From: Papaver somniferum
Taxonomy: Eukaryota; Streptophyta; Magnoliopsida; Ranunculales; Papaveraceae
Length of the DNA: 64,000 nt
Assembly: GCF_003573695.1 (NCBI RefSeq)
Contig: NC_039368.1
Location: 15,008,360-15,072,359, forward strand
Direction of reading: 5' to 3'
A program made the translations under genes and the position numbers. The notes beneath the pieces are model-generated. The model did not search any database. It saw only the letters and a list, made by a program, of their open reading frames with translations, and had not been told where the DNA came from. Shown here one piece after another: positions 47,686-60,052 of this stretch. Every line of letters begins with the position of its first letter. Position 1 is the first letter of the stretch.

Positions 47686-49103
47686 AGCCCAAATGGGCAC
47701 AACAGAAAAACCCAGTTGTCTTGCAAGAAACCTTGGATGAGGATGTGTTATGTCTGTTCATTTTTCTGATTTGGTGCAGTTGTCTGATAATTTTGGCAAT
47801 TTTATTTGATTTTGTTGACCCACAGTTGTTTCGATTATTGATATATGATTTGAAAGGTAATTAGCCATTTTGTGGTATTTGACGTCTCGCTGAAGACTTT
47901 AAATTTAGCACTTTTTGGGAGGTAACCCAATCTCATGCAACATGGTAATATCTTTCCTTATCTCTTTTGCTTCAAATGGTAACAATTTCTCCTTGTTCAT
48001 GCTTTTAATTTTATCTTTAGAACATTGAAGACAATGTTAGATTTAAGTTTGGGGGTATGGGAGAAACCTTTTAGTTGCAGTATGAATAAATAAACTCCAG
48101 AACCTAGAAATTTATGCCTATTTAGGATTGCACTAACTAATCTAAGTGGATGGAAGCATTTTGATCGTAGGAGTTGAGGAACCAATCTGATTAGATGGAA
48201 ACATCTAGAAGAGTCTATTCATAAAAGCACAGAGCTCAGGTGTTAGAAATAACATGATAGTTTCACCATATCTCGTTGAGTCCTTTTCACTTCTATTTTT
48301 ATTTTATTTTTAAACCATGTTTCTCTAAGTGATAGGTGGGGCCCACGATTCAAGTTGTTACCAATGCTAGGGTGAATTAGAGTGATTGAGTTACAAAGAA
48401 AAAGAAAAAAAGACCAGACCAATTAGACCAAACGGATCAAAAAAAAAAATTCAGTGAATAAAGTCGACCATTGGTTCCCTTGTATATGCCAGTTGTGTTG
48501 AACTAGAATTACGATTATCGATCACTGGTTCCCTTGTATATGCCAGTTGTGTTGATATTAGTCAGACCAGTATCTCAATCCATTAGGATAGGTTCATTTT
48601 GGCGGAGGCCTTCAGACATAAATGGGAAACACCGTTCACTTAGTAAACATCAAAACCATCTATGTTTTTCTATATCCATCTTCTTAATCTATCCATGTGA
48701 TTAGTTTTGACTCCGGATATTGATGTCCATAGTGCGACTATCTGAGTAGAGCTCTGTCACTTATATATGAATTTTAGTATGCTTGAGTGCAAACTCGTGT
48801 ACAGCAATTGGAATTTCGCATCAGGGTACTTCCTCTTGTAGTCAATAAGTATGCCAACCAAGGAGATTCTTTAGTGCCTTCCAAGGTTCTGCGTAGATAG
48901 TCAGGGTCTGGAGTAAAGGTTTTGTGGGTATATCTCTGGTAAGCCCTCCCGAGACTATAAATCGGCCACTAGGGCCACCTAGGGGTTTAAAGGCTTATTG
49001 CATACGCTAAATGCAATTGACGATGCCTGCGTCAGTGAGTTAGATTTTATTTTTCTATTTTATCTTTGCTCGAGGACTAGCAAATAATAAGTTTGGGGGT
49101 ATT
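47686..49103 (+). other. Non-coding 3' interior of Gypsy element 2
   Basis: Where pol should lie there is only non-coding DNA, collinear with 6900-8334 of Gypsy element 1. It contains TTTAAGTTTGGGGGTATGG at ~48043, a duplicated TGGTTCCCTTGTATATGCCA segment (48473 and 48526), and AAGTTTGGGGGTAT before the 3' LTR. Confidence 0.8.
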
Positions 49104-50744
49104 TGATGGACACATTTTTGTGTCCAATTTGTCTCGATTCTATATATTGATAGTGCTCATTTTTGTACTTATTATGGTGTTTTATGTGTGTGTAGGTATT
49201 TTTGTCCAATAAACATTTTTAGAAAAATCGGCTCGAAAAGTTGTCGAAAAGCGCACCCGGAGGACACTTGCTATTCGGACTCTCACTATGGATAAGGGGT
49301 ACTCGAATTACTAAGGGGCACCCTCAGGACATCCCAAAGGCACCTGCTATCGGCACCCCTACTCTGGAAAGGGGACACCCTTCTTCTTCACATTTCAAAC
49401 AGATTTTTTTGGCGGGAAAATTAACCCACACACCTGCAGATTAGGATTCGGAATTCAACAGAGTTTTAGAGAGATTAGGTCTGATTTTCGTTGGGCTGGA
49501 CTTCCTAGAACATTACAGGGTTGTTACGTGTGTTTGGGTCGAATGAATTGGGCTGAATAAGCCGGGAGAAGGAAACATAGGTGTAGGAAGTTCACGGCTT
49601 GTAGAGAACTTCTGGATTTGGTTTTGTCTGAGATACAATCGGATTTGGTTGTCGCTTTGGAGTCAGTTAAGCCTGTTTCTATAAAACAGGACTGGTAAGT
49701 CTATCAGATTCGATAAAGTCGTGAGATTTCGTCGAGTTCAAGCTAAACAGTGGATAAGGAAGTTTCGGGATTTTCTTCAACTATAATTGGAAGTTACGTG
49801 AAGTATTAACAGTATACTGATGGATATGATTGAGGATACCATCATTGAGAGATTCTGGTACGTTGGATTAAACTTGGAAGACGCATGCATAGAAAGCTAG
49901 AGAGAATTATTCTCGGGACTTGGTGTGAAAGAATAATCAAGATAAACATGAGTTGTTTAGGGTTTACTTGAGAGTTGTTGCCTATATATAGGTTGGTTGC
50001 AAGTCATAGAAGGGTTACGAACAATTTGGGGTAGTTTAGATAACCACAGAAAGCTCAAAATTGAAATTACAGACATTCAGTTTTGCTGGTGTAGGGGAAG
50101 AACACGAAGAACATACTACTCCCAAAGACAGTCGTTTCTTCTACAACAGTTTTCATATATCGTTTCTCTAACAGTTGTTTGTAACGCTTATACACCGTTG
50201 CAAACTGTCTGCTTAACTAGTTTTCTCTTGTTTTTCACCCTTTTGAGCTATGAAAACCTATTTTGAGTATGTGAATAATATGAGGAGCTAAATCCCTTAG
50301 CCGAGGAGACGGAGGAAGCCATTGTTCCATGAACAGTGGTATATTTCTATTTTAATTAATTCTTGCAATTTCTTTTATGATTATTTGCATGGAACTAATA
50401 TTGGAAAATTGATTTTTATTGAATGATTGTGATCCGTTTTGATGGAGCATGCTTAGTTTAAGACTTTTGATGTTTCATGCTTGATGTATACAATTGTTAC
50501 TTCAAAAATCTACTAGAGGCAATATATTAGAATCACTTTAAACGAAAAGAATTGCATGAATATTGATTAGATTAAATCACTTAATTGGTCAATGGTGGAA
50601 TCCTGAGTCTCGGTGCTTTTTATAATCTTGATAACAACTTCATCTTGAGTTTTTATTTTAATTTAAGTCTAAAATAAATCTTCACAAGTCTGAGTGAACG
50701 ACAACCTTTTACCACTATCTACAACAACATAAAAAACCACATCA
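49104..50744 (+). repeat. 3' LTR of Gypsy element 2
   Basis: Direct repeat of 42502-44132 with few differences, including an 11-bp extra segment near 49240. It contains no gene. Confidence 0.93.
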
Positions 50745-50761
50745 ATCATAGAGTACAATAT

Positions 50762-51109
50762 GTGTTCAAGGTTCTTTATGAGGTAATGTGTCGCCAGATT
50801 TTATTCCAAGTGAAGGTAGGAACATATAGAAGTGATAAAATGTCCAAGACTTTTGAAGTTACCAAAGCCTTCGTTAAGAAGAACTGCTGGGCAGAATACT
50901 TTGCTGAAGATTTAATGGCAGAGGTTCGCATATATACAATCCCTTCGAAAAAGGTAATGGGTACACATTTTAAACATTGTCATCTAATGGGTGTTGAAAA
51001 ATTACAGGAAAAACATGTCACATTGGAGAGTTTGTATCATCCTTTCGATGCAAAAAAAATACCATTCTCTGCCTATTTGGAGGGTCGACAATATGACCAT
51101 GATAGATGA
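50762..51109 (+). CDS. Unrecognised 115-residue ORF, probably a gene fragment
   Basis: The frame is already open before the ATG, back to the Gypsy 2 boundary, and ends TGA at 51107-51109. It contains QILFQVKVGTYRSDKMSKTF and a Trp/Cys patch (KKNCWAEYFAEDL). I do not recognise a family. Removing Gypsy element 2 joins it to DNA downstream of the RPA-like piece at 41863. It lies 375 bp before a Helitron 3' end, so it may be captured coding DNA. Not shown to be a working gene. Confidence 0.35.
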   Translation: MFKVLYEVMCRQILFQVKVGTYRSDKMSKTFEVTKAFVKKNCWAEYFAEDLMAEVRIYTIPSKKVMGTHFKHCHLMGVEKLQEKHVTLESLYHPFDAKKIPFSAYLEGRQYDHDR

Positions 51110-51454
51110 GTCAGCTGGAGCGAAATAGGAGCATGGGGAGACTTTTATGGACGATATTGATTAGTTGATTTCACAGAGATGAGCGTTGCTAACGACATAT
51201 TTCCAAAAAATATTTTAACTTCCATGTTCATGTAGAGCATTATCTCATTATAAGCAATGAACCTAAATAAAAAAGTGTCTACAAGTTAAGTTTATTTTTC
51301 TTTCGTTTGAGAAAATCTCCGGCGGTAAAAAACAAGAAAAAAAGAGAGGAAAATCCCAACTATTTGTATGACAAACCCATATTAAATCATAAGGAGTTGA
51401 TAAGTATTAGGGACACAAATTATACGATATATTAAAAATGAACAAACATAATGG
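51110..51454. other. AT-rich DNA before the Helitron end
   Basis: No gene recognised. Confidence 0.5.
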
Positions 51455-51484
51455 CCCGTGCCGTTGGTACGGGTTAAGGGCTAG
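51455..51484 (+). mobile_element. Helitron 3' terminus
   Basis: The hairpin CCCGTGCC-GTT-GGTACGGG (51455-51473, 8-bp stem with one G.T pair) is followed after 7 nt by CTAG (51481-51484) and a T. That is the Helitron signature: subterminal hairpin, CTRR end, insertion before T. The 5' TC end was not located. It could lie tens of kb left, given the Gypsy insertion. Confidence 0.75.
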
Positions 51485-52470
51485 TATGTCTACGAAATTA
51501 CAACAAAAAATTCAGAAATCTGGCATTATTTCCAACGTCTTTGATAAAAACGAAATTGTAAATTTTTTGTACTGTATTTTTGCTAGTCAATAAAATTAAT
51601 TTTCCCATAAAAAAAGGTTAGGATATCCCATCCCCATTTCACACCAAGAGACCTAGAAAGAACGAATTGGTCATTAGGATTTGGATTGGGAACGACTGCG
51701 TGAAAAAAACTAAAGGCTAGGGCTCTCTAGATAAAACGTGAGTTCATTTTCCAGACGAAGAAGAAAGTTTCAAACTTATAGTGTCGACGGAAAGATTACA
51801 AATGGAGTTGAATATCGGTCAGAGTCTAACGAAAAATAAAGAGAACGGATATCTATGTAAGCTGCATCTGCATGATTAAGTGCTAACCATGCTAACAACC
51901 ACCCACCGCCGCTACTCTATTAATAACGAACCTAAAGTTGGTACTTTAAGATGACTTTATTAGAAACTTCCTCCATGGCAATTTTCTCATTCGATTTGTA
52001 AAAACAAAACGAAGTGGAAAAGTAAAAACAAAAAACAAAGAAAAACTTAAACGACGAATCAACGGTTAAGATATCAACACTTTACTTTTTTTTTTGCGGA
52101 AAATGGATTATTTGTCCAAATATTTTTAAAACATGATTCAAATGGACGAGTAAAAATTAATATGGGTGAAATGGATAAAAAAAATGTAGCAAGGATGAAA
52201 CTGTATTCATCCTGACTTAAACTTAAAATATAACGAGGATGAAACTGGATGTATCCTGTGTAGATTAAAAAATAATAAAAAATATTTGAAAATTGACAGG
52301 ATGAAACTGTTTAATCCTGCCAATTGGCAGGATGTTCTTTTTTGTGTAACTATAACTAGAGGCAACGCGCTCTTAGCTTTATTGACCTACTGTTGGATCA
52401 ATAGCTAGCAAATTTTAACACGTCTTTCTGTATGCATAACTCTAAGGGATAAAATACTATAGACAAAGTA
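51485..52470. other. Intergenic DNA with GGATGAAACTG repeats
   Basis: No gene recognised. About 52190-52335 holds degenerate repeats of GGATGAAACTG...ATCCTG. Confidence 0.55.
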
Positions 52471-52473
52471 AAT

Positions 52474-52625
52474 TTGAAATTCGACTGTTTCTTATTCTTC
52501 TGCTCATTAAATGTTCAGAGTTGCTACTAGACTCGATGCACCAATGGTTTTGAAATTCGACTGTTTCTTATTCTTCTGCTCATTAAATGTTCAGAGTTGC
52601 TACTAGACTCGATGCACCAATGGTT
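52474..52625 (+). repeat. 76-bp perfect or near-perfect tandem duplication
   Basis: TTGAAATTCGACTGTTTC...CACCAATGGTT occurs twice in a row, copies starting near 52474 and 52550. Probably a recent slippage or repair event about 0.5 kb upstream of the peroxidase gene. Confidence 0.9.
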
Positions 52626-53029
52626 AAATAGTGGCTGTAATGGTTTTTCCACGAAACACAATAAATCGAACTGTTTTTACTATTACTTGCGAGTTAGACT
52701 GTCAAACTCGCAAGAACGTAGACTAGAGGAGCCAGAATGGAAACTCTTTTTGTTAATACTTGTTTTAGAAAGTAATTTTGTGACTTAAAGTGATTACGGA
52801 ATTGGGACCCGTCTTTGAAAACTGGGACTGAATGCAGAATACCTACTACATCTGAATGATTTTAAAAGTTGACCATGTTTCACGAGTCACCAATAATGTG
52901 TAACAGTCTTGCACATTTTTTCTTCGGACAGTTAAATGTGAATAGTCTAATTCCTATAATTCCATGCACTAATAAATTGAAGTGTATTAGGTGAACTGTC
53001 GATGCCAAACATTTCAAGCTTTCCCTCCC

Positions 53030-53037
53030 TATAAATA
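53030..53037 (+). promoter_or_regulatory. TATA box of the peroxidase gene
   Basis: TATAAATA lies 87 bp upstream of the ATG, a normal distance for a short plant 5' UTR. The following leader is A/C-rich. Confidence 0.7.
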
Positions 53038-53123
53038 TCTCTATCTACAACTCATTTTAATCACCACAACCTTCATCAATTAATCTTTATTACAATACTC
53101 TAACCGGAGCTTAGTAATTAAGA

Positions 53124-54696
<1,573 letters not shown>

Positions 54697-55745
54697 ATGA
54701 CTATTAGAAATCTCTCTATTTTGAACCATTGGGTTTACGCAAAATATTTTCTTCTTCTTTCGAGCATAAATAATTGTGGATTGTATTAGTTGATTTTGTG
54801 GTTTTTATGTTTAATTTTGCTCTAAAATTCAAGAAAGTAATGAAAAGCTTGTGCGAAAGTCACGTTATAGTCATATGTTTAAGTGTCTTTGAATTAATTG
54901 TATTTTGAAATTCCTTTTTCTTTTTTTGTCTTTGCAGTCCTACTTCTAAGTGTCCATATGTTTCCTGCTTCTAAGAGCTTCTCCAATGAAATGTATAAAG
55001 AAAATAATCTTAATTCACATAGGATACACAACAACATTTATAAAAAAATCATTTCCAACTCATTGATGTGAGGATGATATGGTAAAAATAGATATCATGC
55101 GGGTGAAACTCTAGTTTTAGAAATTCACTTATATGATGTCTTCACAATTTTATTAAATAAAATCATCCAAAAATAAAATAGAAATAAATTTAATCTGTTG
55201 GATACCTATATATAAATAAGTAAAAGAAAGATATATAACTTTATGGAGATAAGAAAAAATGACATTGACTAAATACAACCTATACTTATGTTAAATGTAA
55301 CCCCTTTTTTCAAGACTTAAATATTGTGTACTTATTTGATGTAGGTAACCGAAACCAATATTCACCATTTTCTCTAAATGAGAAAAGCTATATCGTTTAG
55401 CTTCAATGGAGTTTCCCCCAAAAACACTTCTTTAAAAAATCAAGATCATCAAAGAAGTTGAGCAAAGTAATCCGCATGAAAAAACGGAAAGAACAAAAAA
55501 AATTTCCAAGACCAAATCACTTATAAATTTATTATTTATTGTTAACCCAATCCTAGAGGTTAAATTTGATGAATTCTACATAGATATCTTGAAAGGAGAG
55601 GATCAATATCTTGATCGACACAAGAATTTAATTAGGAGACATAACCAATATGTTCTAATTATATTATGGGATTTATTATGAATTATTTCTTATCAAGGGT
55701 TTATAATAAGGATGTAAAGGATGAGTATGAAGTTGTTTGTTTTTT
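54697..55745. other. 3' flank of the peroxidase gene
   Basis: 54697-55257 is matched by 60053-60600 behind the duplicate peroxidase; 55258-55745 is not. It probably contains the 3' UTR. No other gene recognised. Confidence 0.65.
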
Positions 55746-55997
55746 GGATTATTTGGTTTTTGGTACTTATATTTTGTCCAAAATTAGTATTTGGTCTAAC
55801 ATTTGTCCAACTTTGTGTTTGGTACTTGAAAATAACGTTGATTGGTTTTGACTGTTTTTGGTACTTGAAAATAACGTTGATTGGTTTTGACTGTTTTGAC
55901 CAAACTTTAAATTATTTCATAAAATAAAAATAACTGAGTTTACAGATGTACTCCTAAATAAGCTTATGATCCGAAGACTTCTATAAAACTATTTAGC

Positions 55998-56246
55998 CTA
56001 CGGGGGACCATGGCCCTTCAAAAAAATATGACCAGGAGCAAGCAAGAAATTCAAATCGTTTTGATTCATTTGATTAGCCGAAGCTAAAATAGCAGATTCG
56101 TAGAACGGAAAAACTGGAATACGTTCACACCGAAATTTTAACATAAAAGGTGAATGAAGATCTGCATCACAACTTGCACAGAAGGAAGCTGCATCATCTT
56201 TACATGTAACATAGGCTGGAGTTGATTCACAAAGAAACTCACACAT
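55998..56246 (-). pseudogene. Captured CONSTANS-like (BBX) B-box fragment
   Basis: 82 residues on the minus strand. The core TCKDDAASFCASCDADLHS followed by RIPVFPFYES matches the second half of a CONSTANS-like B-box and the conserved segment after it. In the family a B-box binds two zinc ions and mediates protein contacts in photoperiod and light regulators. Here the first Cys pair reads CEFLC (one extra residue between the cysteines), the usual RRHER block is altered, and no CCT domain follows. It sits wholly inside the Pack-MULE, so it is a captured fragment, not a working gene; a chimeric transcript is possible. Confidence 0.8.
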
Positions 56247-57270
56247 CCAAACTCGTTACCAAAACCCAAAAACCCAAATTGTTTACCAAGTCAGCAAAAT
56301 CCCAATAACCAAAACCCAGAAATCGAAAACACTAGTCGTAATTAAATTAAACTTTCAAACAGACACAATTTCAATCGACCAATTAAAACAGCAAATGTCA
56401 AGTTCAACCAATGCCCTCCAAAAAAAAAAAATTTAACCTCACTTTCAGTTCAACTACACTCAATCAAACATAACGAGATAGCATCAACCAGAACACAAAT
56501 CAAAAACCGAGATTCAAGGGTGAAACAATTTAAGAAAACTTCCAAAAATTAATTTCTTCAATTCACTCAATCGTATAAACCTAATATCTAACTCTACATA
56601 TGGAAAAGAAACCCTAAATCAAAAACCCCAAATTCTAATCCAATCAACATTTAATCCACTCCGTAAGGGGGAAGCGACTTAACTCTTAAGCTTCCGTGAT
56701 TCATGTTTCTGTTTCTTGATTATCCAAGCGATCGAAAAAGAAAAAAAGAAATTCTAATCACAAAAACTTTTTAATTTTTGATTCAATGAATTTCTCATAA
56801 ACCCATCAAGATCTTCTGAGATAGAAAATCTACCAAGGGTGAAATTTGTTGAATCAAAAATTAATAAGTTGAATTAGGGGTCTAAATTTATTGGTGGTGG
56901 TAGGGTTGTTTTACTGTGGGAAGTTAAATCTAGAAGAAGAAAGTCTTGTAGTGAATGTTCCAAAGAGGAAGGATAAAATACAAATTTGTATAATAGAGAA
57001 CGGGAAATGGTGGTTTGAGTTTGGATTTGGGAACGAGAAAGTAAGAAGGTGGTTGCAGTGGTAAGCGAAAGAAAGACCTAAAAACTGATGGCGGTGGGTG
57101 GAAGTGATGGGGTTTAGAGAAGTTGAGACGATGGGTTATGTAAATGTAAGTGAGTTAGAAGGTTATGATGGTAACTTCGTCTCATTATATTATTTAATTT
57201 AATTAATTATTTAATTTGTTTAATTTATTTAATAATTTATAAACAAAATTCAGTATTTAAGGGAGTCAAC
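56247..57270 (-). other. Remaining Pack-MULE interior
   Basis: Read on the minus strand, a higher-complexity segment (about 57170-57000) leads to AT-rich DNA with many stops, then the B-box fragment. This could be captured upstream/5' UTR or intron sequence of the donor gene, but I recognise no second domain. Confidence 0.45.
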
Positions 57271-57380
57271 CAAAATCAATGTTAATTCTAAGTACCAAAC
57301 TCTAAATTGGATAAATGTTAGACCAAATATTAATATTGGACAAAATGTAAGTACCAAAAACCAAATAACCCTTGTTTTTT

Positions 57381-57869
57381 GATCAGATGTTTAAAATTGT
57401 AAACTATACAGACAAAGAAAATTCAAAGATTCATGTCTTCGGGGAAAAAAATAATAACGGTGAGTCTTAATTATCTATGTCAATAAGGTTTACAATATTT
57501 GTACTTCGAAAAGAAGGTTGCATTTAACTTTAATATAGGTCGTAGTTAGTCACTGTTAAAAATATTATTTTCTAATATTTAGGATTTCAAATCAAAAAGA
57601 TGTCTTAAAAGTAATGTCACATATGAAACACATATATTTACAATTGGAGAAGCTATTCGTATCAGCATAGGCACTAGGCACCTCCTTATATATAATAAGA
57701 ACCAATAAAATAGACAAAAAAGAAAATATGTGGTGATATTTTTTTCGCTTAAATCTGAAATTGATGAAATAGATACTATTGGTATTGTCCACTGTAGACT
57801 CTGGAGCACGATTTATAATTTACCATATCGGGCTATATGTACCTGTACCAGCAGGTAGAGACGCTATAA
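57381..57869. other. Duplicated downstream segment, copy 1
   Basis: 57557-57869 matches 60600-60892 at high similarity. A minus-strand frame in it contains KYMCFICDITFKTS, vaguely like the first half of a C2H2 finger; the second half is missing. No gene is supported. Confidence 0.5.
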
Positions 57870-58174
57870 AAGTCTATATAGCTATACGACTTAGTATCAT
57901 TAGGAGATAGAATAAAATAGACTCCTGAGTGATAGATAAGTTTTAGTCTTCACATACCTTTTGTTGATGAAGTTCATCCAAGCTCTCCTCAGTAGATCTT
58001 CGTCTTCAATCGAAGAATGACGTGAAGTCTAAAGTTCAACTACACATTCTATCCTAATCCGAGACATAGCTATAGATAGACTAGAAATCAAGACTTATAG
58101 TTTTGATCAACTAAACTTGACAAACAAGCTTGAGATAACAACGCTTGCGAGTTCGACTGAGCAATGCTCTAACA
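57870..58174 (-). mobile_element. M-family LTR fragment (5' end only)
   Basis: Matches 38082-38390: GTCTATATAGCTATACGAC through TGCTCTAACA. About 305 bp survive, truncated at the low-coordinate side. The corresponding place in the duplicate locus (after GAGACGC at 60895) lacks it. Confidence 0.8.
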
Positions 58175-59317
58175 AATCTGACTAGTCAATCATAAGGGTC
58201 TAGCGAACATCATCCCAGACCAGTACATTATGTATCGATGGAAGAACACATAATCAAATTCGACTAGGACGATTAGGTTGGACCTAGAAAATTATGAATC
58301 TTGTTAAAATCAATGTCGTCTAGTCGATTAGGCTTGGCCTAGCCGATAGTGAATCTTATTTTTTAGTAATAAAGTATTTCTAAGTTGATTAGCTAGGACC
58401 TAGCAAATCGTGTCTCTTATATATTATTACAATTCGCCTAAATGTGGGTTCAAAGAAACATATTTACTAGTGAACATCAAAGATAATTTTTAAATATAAA
58501 TTTATTTTATTTGGATCAATATTTAGAGTGTTTTTTCTCTTTTGAAAACAGGAAATTAGGGAATTCTAGAAACACATTGTGGTACAATATTTAATTAAAC
58601 TTGCTTTCTCCTCTTTTTGTCATTTTATTTAATTAAAAGTTAAAGTTTTAACATATTTTAAAGTTTTAACCAAATGTTAATTGAGAGACCAAATCATTGT
58701 TGCCTACTCTTTTCTCTTTTAATCTCCTCTAGATATTTTGTATACTATCAAACAGATTAACTTAGGTTGTGTTGATTTAAGAAAAGAAAAACAATATTTA
58801 TTTTATTAAAAGCTTTAAAACATTTTAAAGTTTTAACCAAATGTTAATTGAGAGACTAAATCATTGTTGCTTACTATTTTCTCTTTTAATCTCCTCTAGA
58901 TGTTTTGTACACTGTCAAACAGATTAACTTACGTTGTGTTGATATTAAGAAAAGAAACCAATACCATGGAAGTAAAGAAAGAGTTTTCATTGAATTAAAA
59001 TTTAAAATAGATTTTAGGCATTCCCTTTATATTATATTGAACCACAACATCATGGAGTTAGATAATTCAAAGAGCTTTTAAACATATAAATTTTACAAAA
59101 ATCCGATGTACATTTCAAAAGATATTAAGTTTTAAGTTTTTTTGATGTATTCTTGAAATAATGGCATTTGTGTAAATATATAACATTTTATTTAATGTGC
59201 GTCTTTACCCTTTAGTTTTATTGAATTTTCATGACATAATAGAGCTTAGTTGATTAAATGAGGACAACTTGGTAATTTTTGGGGTCTCCTACCAAAATGA
59301 TCTATTTTCTTTATATT
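58175..59317. repeat. Intergenic DNA with local duplications
   Basis: 58260-58430 has three degenerate ~60-bp repeats around GATTAGGCTTGGCCTAG. About 58632-58790 and 58805-58965 are a ~170-bp direct duplication (TTTTAACCAAATGTTAATTG...CAAACAGATTAACTTA). No gene recognised. Confidence 0.7.
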
Positions 59318-59420
59318 ATTGTATGCGAAAAAGAAGAAAAAAACTTAACAAATTGGTGCTTACATTTCTTGATTATTTCTTAGTTACATTTTAACATGTT
59401 TTATTTGTCATTATCTGTAG

Positions 59421-60052
59421 CTTGGAGAACGTAGCTGGAATGTAATATTTCGAAGACAAGATGCAACAACCGCTAGCCAGTCTTCTGCTAATGACAGAAT
59501 TCATCAACCAACTTCAAGACTTAGCACTCTTATTTCAGATTTCTCAAATGTCGGTTTATCTATTAAAGACATGATTGCTCTATCTGGTATGTATCTATCA
59601 GTACTTAAGTAAATTTTTACACCACCTTATATATCTTCGGAATTTTCTTTCCATGACTTCGTTTATATGGATATTATCTCATGCATGCAGGCGCACATAC
59701 AATTGGACAAGCAAGGTGTACAAGTTTCAGAGCAAGAATATACAATGTAACAAACATAGATAGTTCGTTCGCAACAACAAGGAAAAACAATTTCTCAAGC
59801 GGATCATCAGGAGATGATAACATTGCACCTTTAGATGTCCAAACACCAACAACCTTCGACAACAATTATTTCAAAAATCTTGTTGACAAGAAAGGTCTTC
59901 TTCATTCCAATCAAGTATTATTCGATGGTAGATCTACTGATTCACAAATACGTACTTATAATAACAACCCAAGTACATTTAGTGCTAATTTAGCCGCTTC
60001 TATGATTAAGATGGGTGATATCAGTCCCCTTACTGGTTCTAATAGAGATTAG
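59421..60052 (+). pseudogene. Peroxidase pseudogene (duplicate of exons 3-4)
   Basis: Exon 3 (59421-59586, same 166-nt length) and exon 4 (59691-60052) closely match the peroxidase at 53124. Exons 1 and 2, with signal peptide and distal His, are absent: homology starts at the exon 2/intron 2 boundary near 59318. Exon 4 has lost 2 bp after SPLTGSN, giving an early stop and removing the last Cys. Another Cys is changed (KNNC to KNNF). The proximal His motif AHTIGQARC remains. It cannot make active enzyme. It is not known whether it is transcribed. Confidence 0.93.

Larger units (their letters stand above)
42502..50744 (+). mobile_element. Gypsy (Athila-like) LTR retrotransposon 2, gag-protease only, TSD ATCAT
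   Basis: LTRs 42502-44132 and 49104-50744 begin TGATGGACACATTTTTGTG and end ACCACATCA. Perfect TSDs ATCAT lie at 42497-42501 and 50745-50749. The PBS TGGCGCCGCCGACGCGG starts at 44138. The interior encodes Gag and an aspartic protease but no RT, RNase H or integrase, so mobility would need enzymes in trans. LTRs are highly similar, implying recent insertion. Its leader, 3' region and terminal motifs mark it as a relative of Gypsy element 1. Confidence 0.94.
55746..57371. mobile_element. Pack-MULE, 1626 bp, 9-bp TSD
   Basis: Long terminal inverted repeats (about 100 bp) begin GGATTATTTGGTTTTTGGTA on the left and, inverted, GGGTTATTTGGTTTTTGGTA on the right. The 9-bp TSD TTGTTTTTT is perfect at 55737-55745 and 57372-57380, the size typical of Mutator-like elements. 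No transposase is present. The interior carries a CONSTANS-like B-box fragment on the minus strand and further non-coding, possibly captured DNA. The left arm also has a 38-bp tandem duplication (from about 55827 and 55865). It is missing from the duplicate locus at 60600. Confidence 0.9.

Noticed and set aside
59421..60052. Second functional peroxidase gene
   Set aside because: Exons 1-2 are absent, a 2-bp deletion truncates the end and two conserved cysteines are lost.
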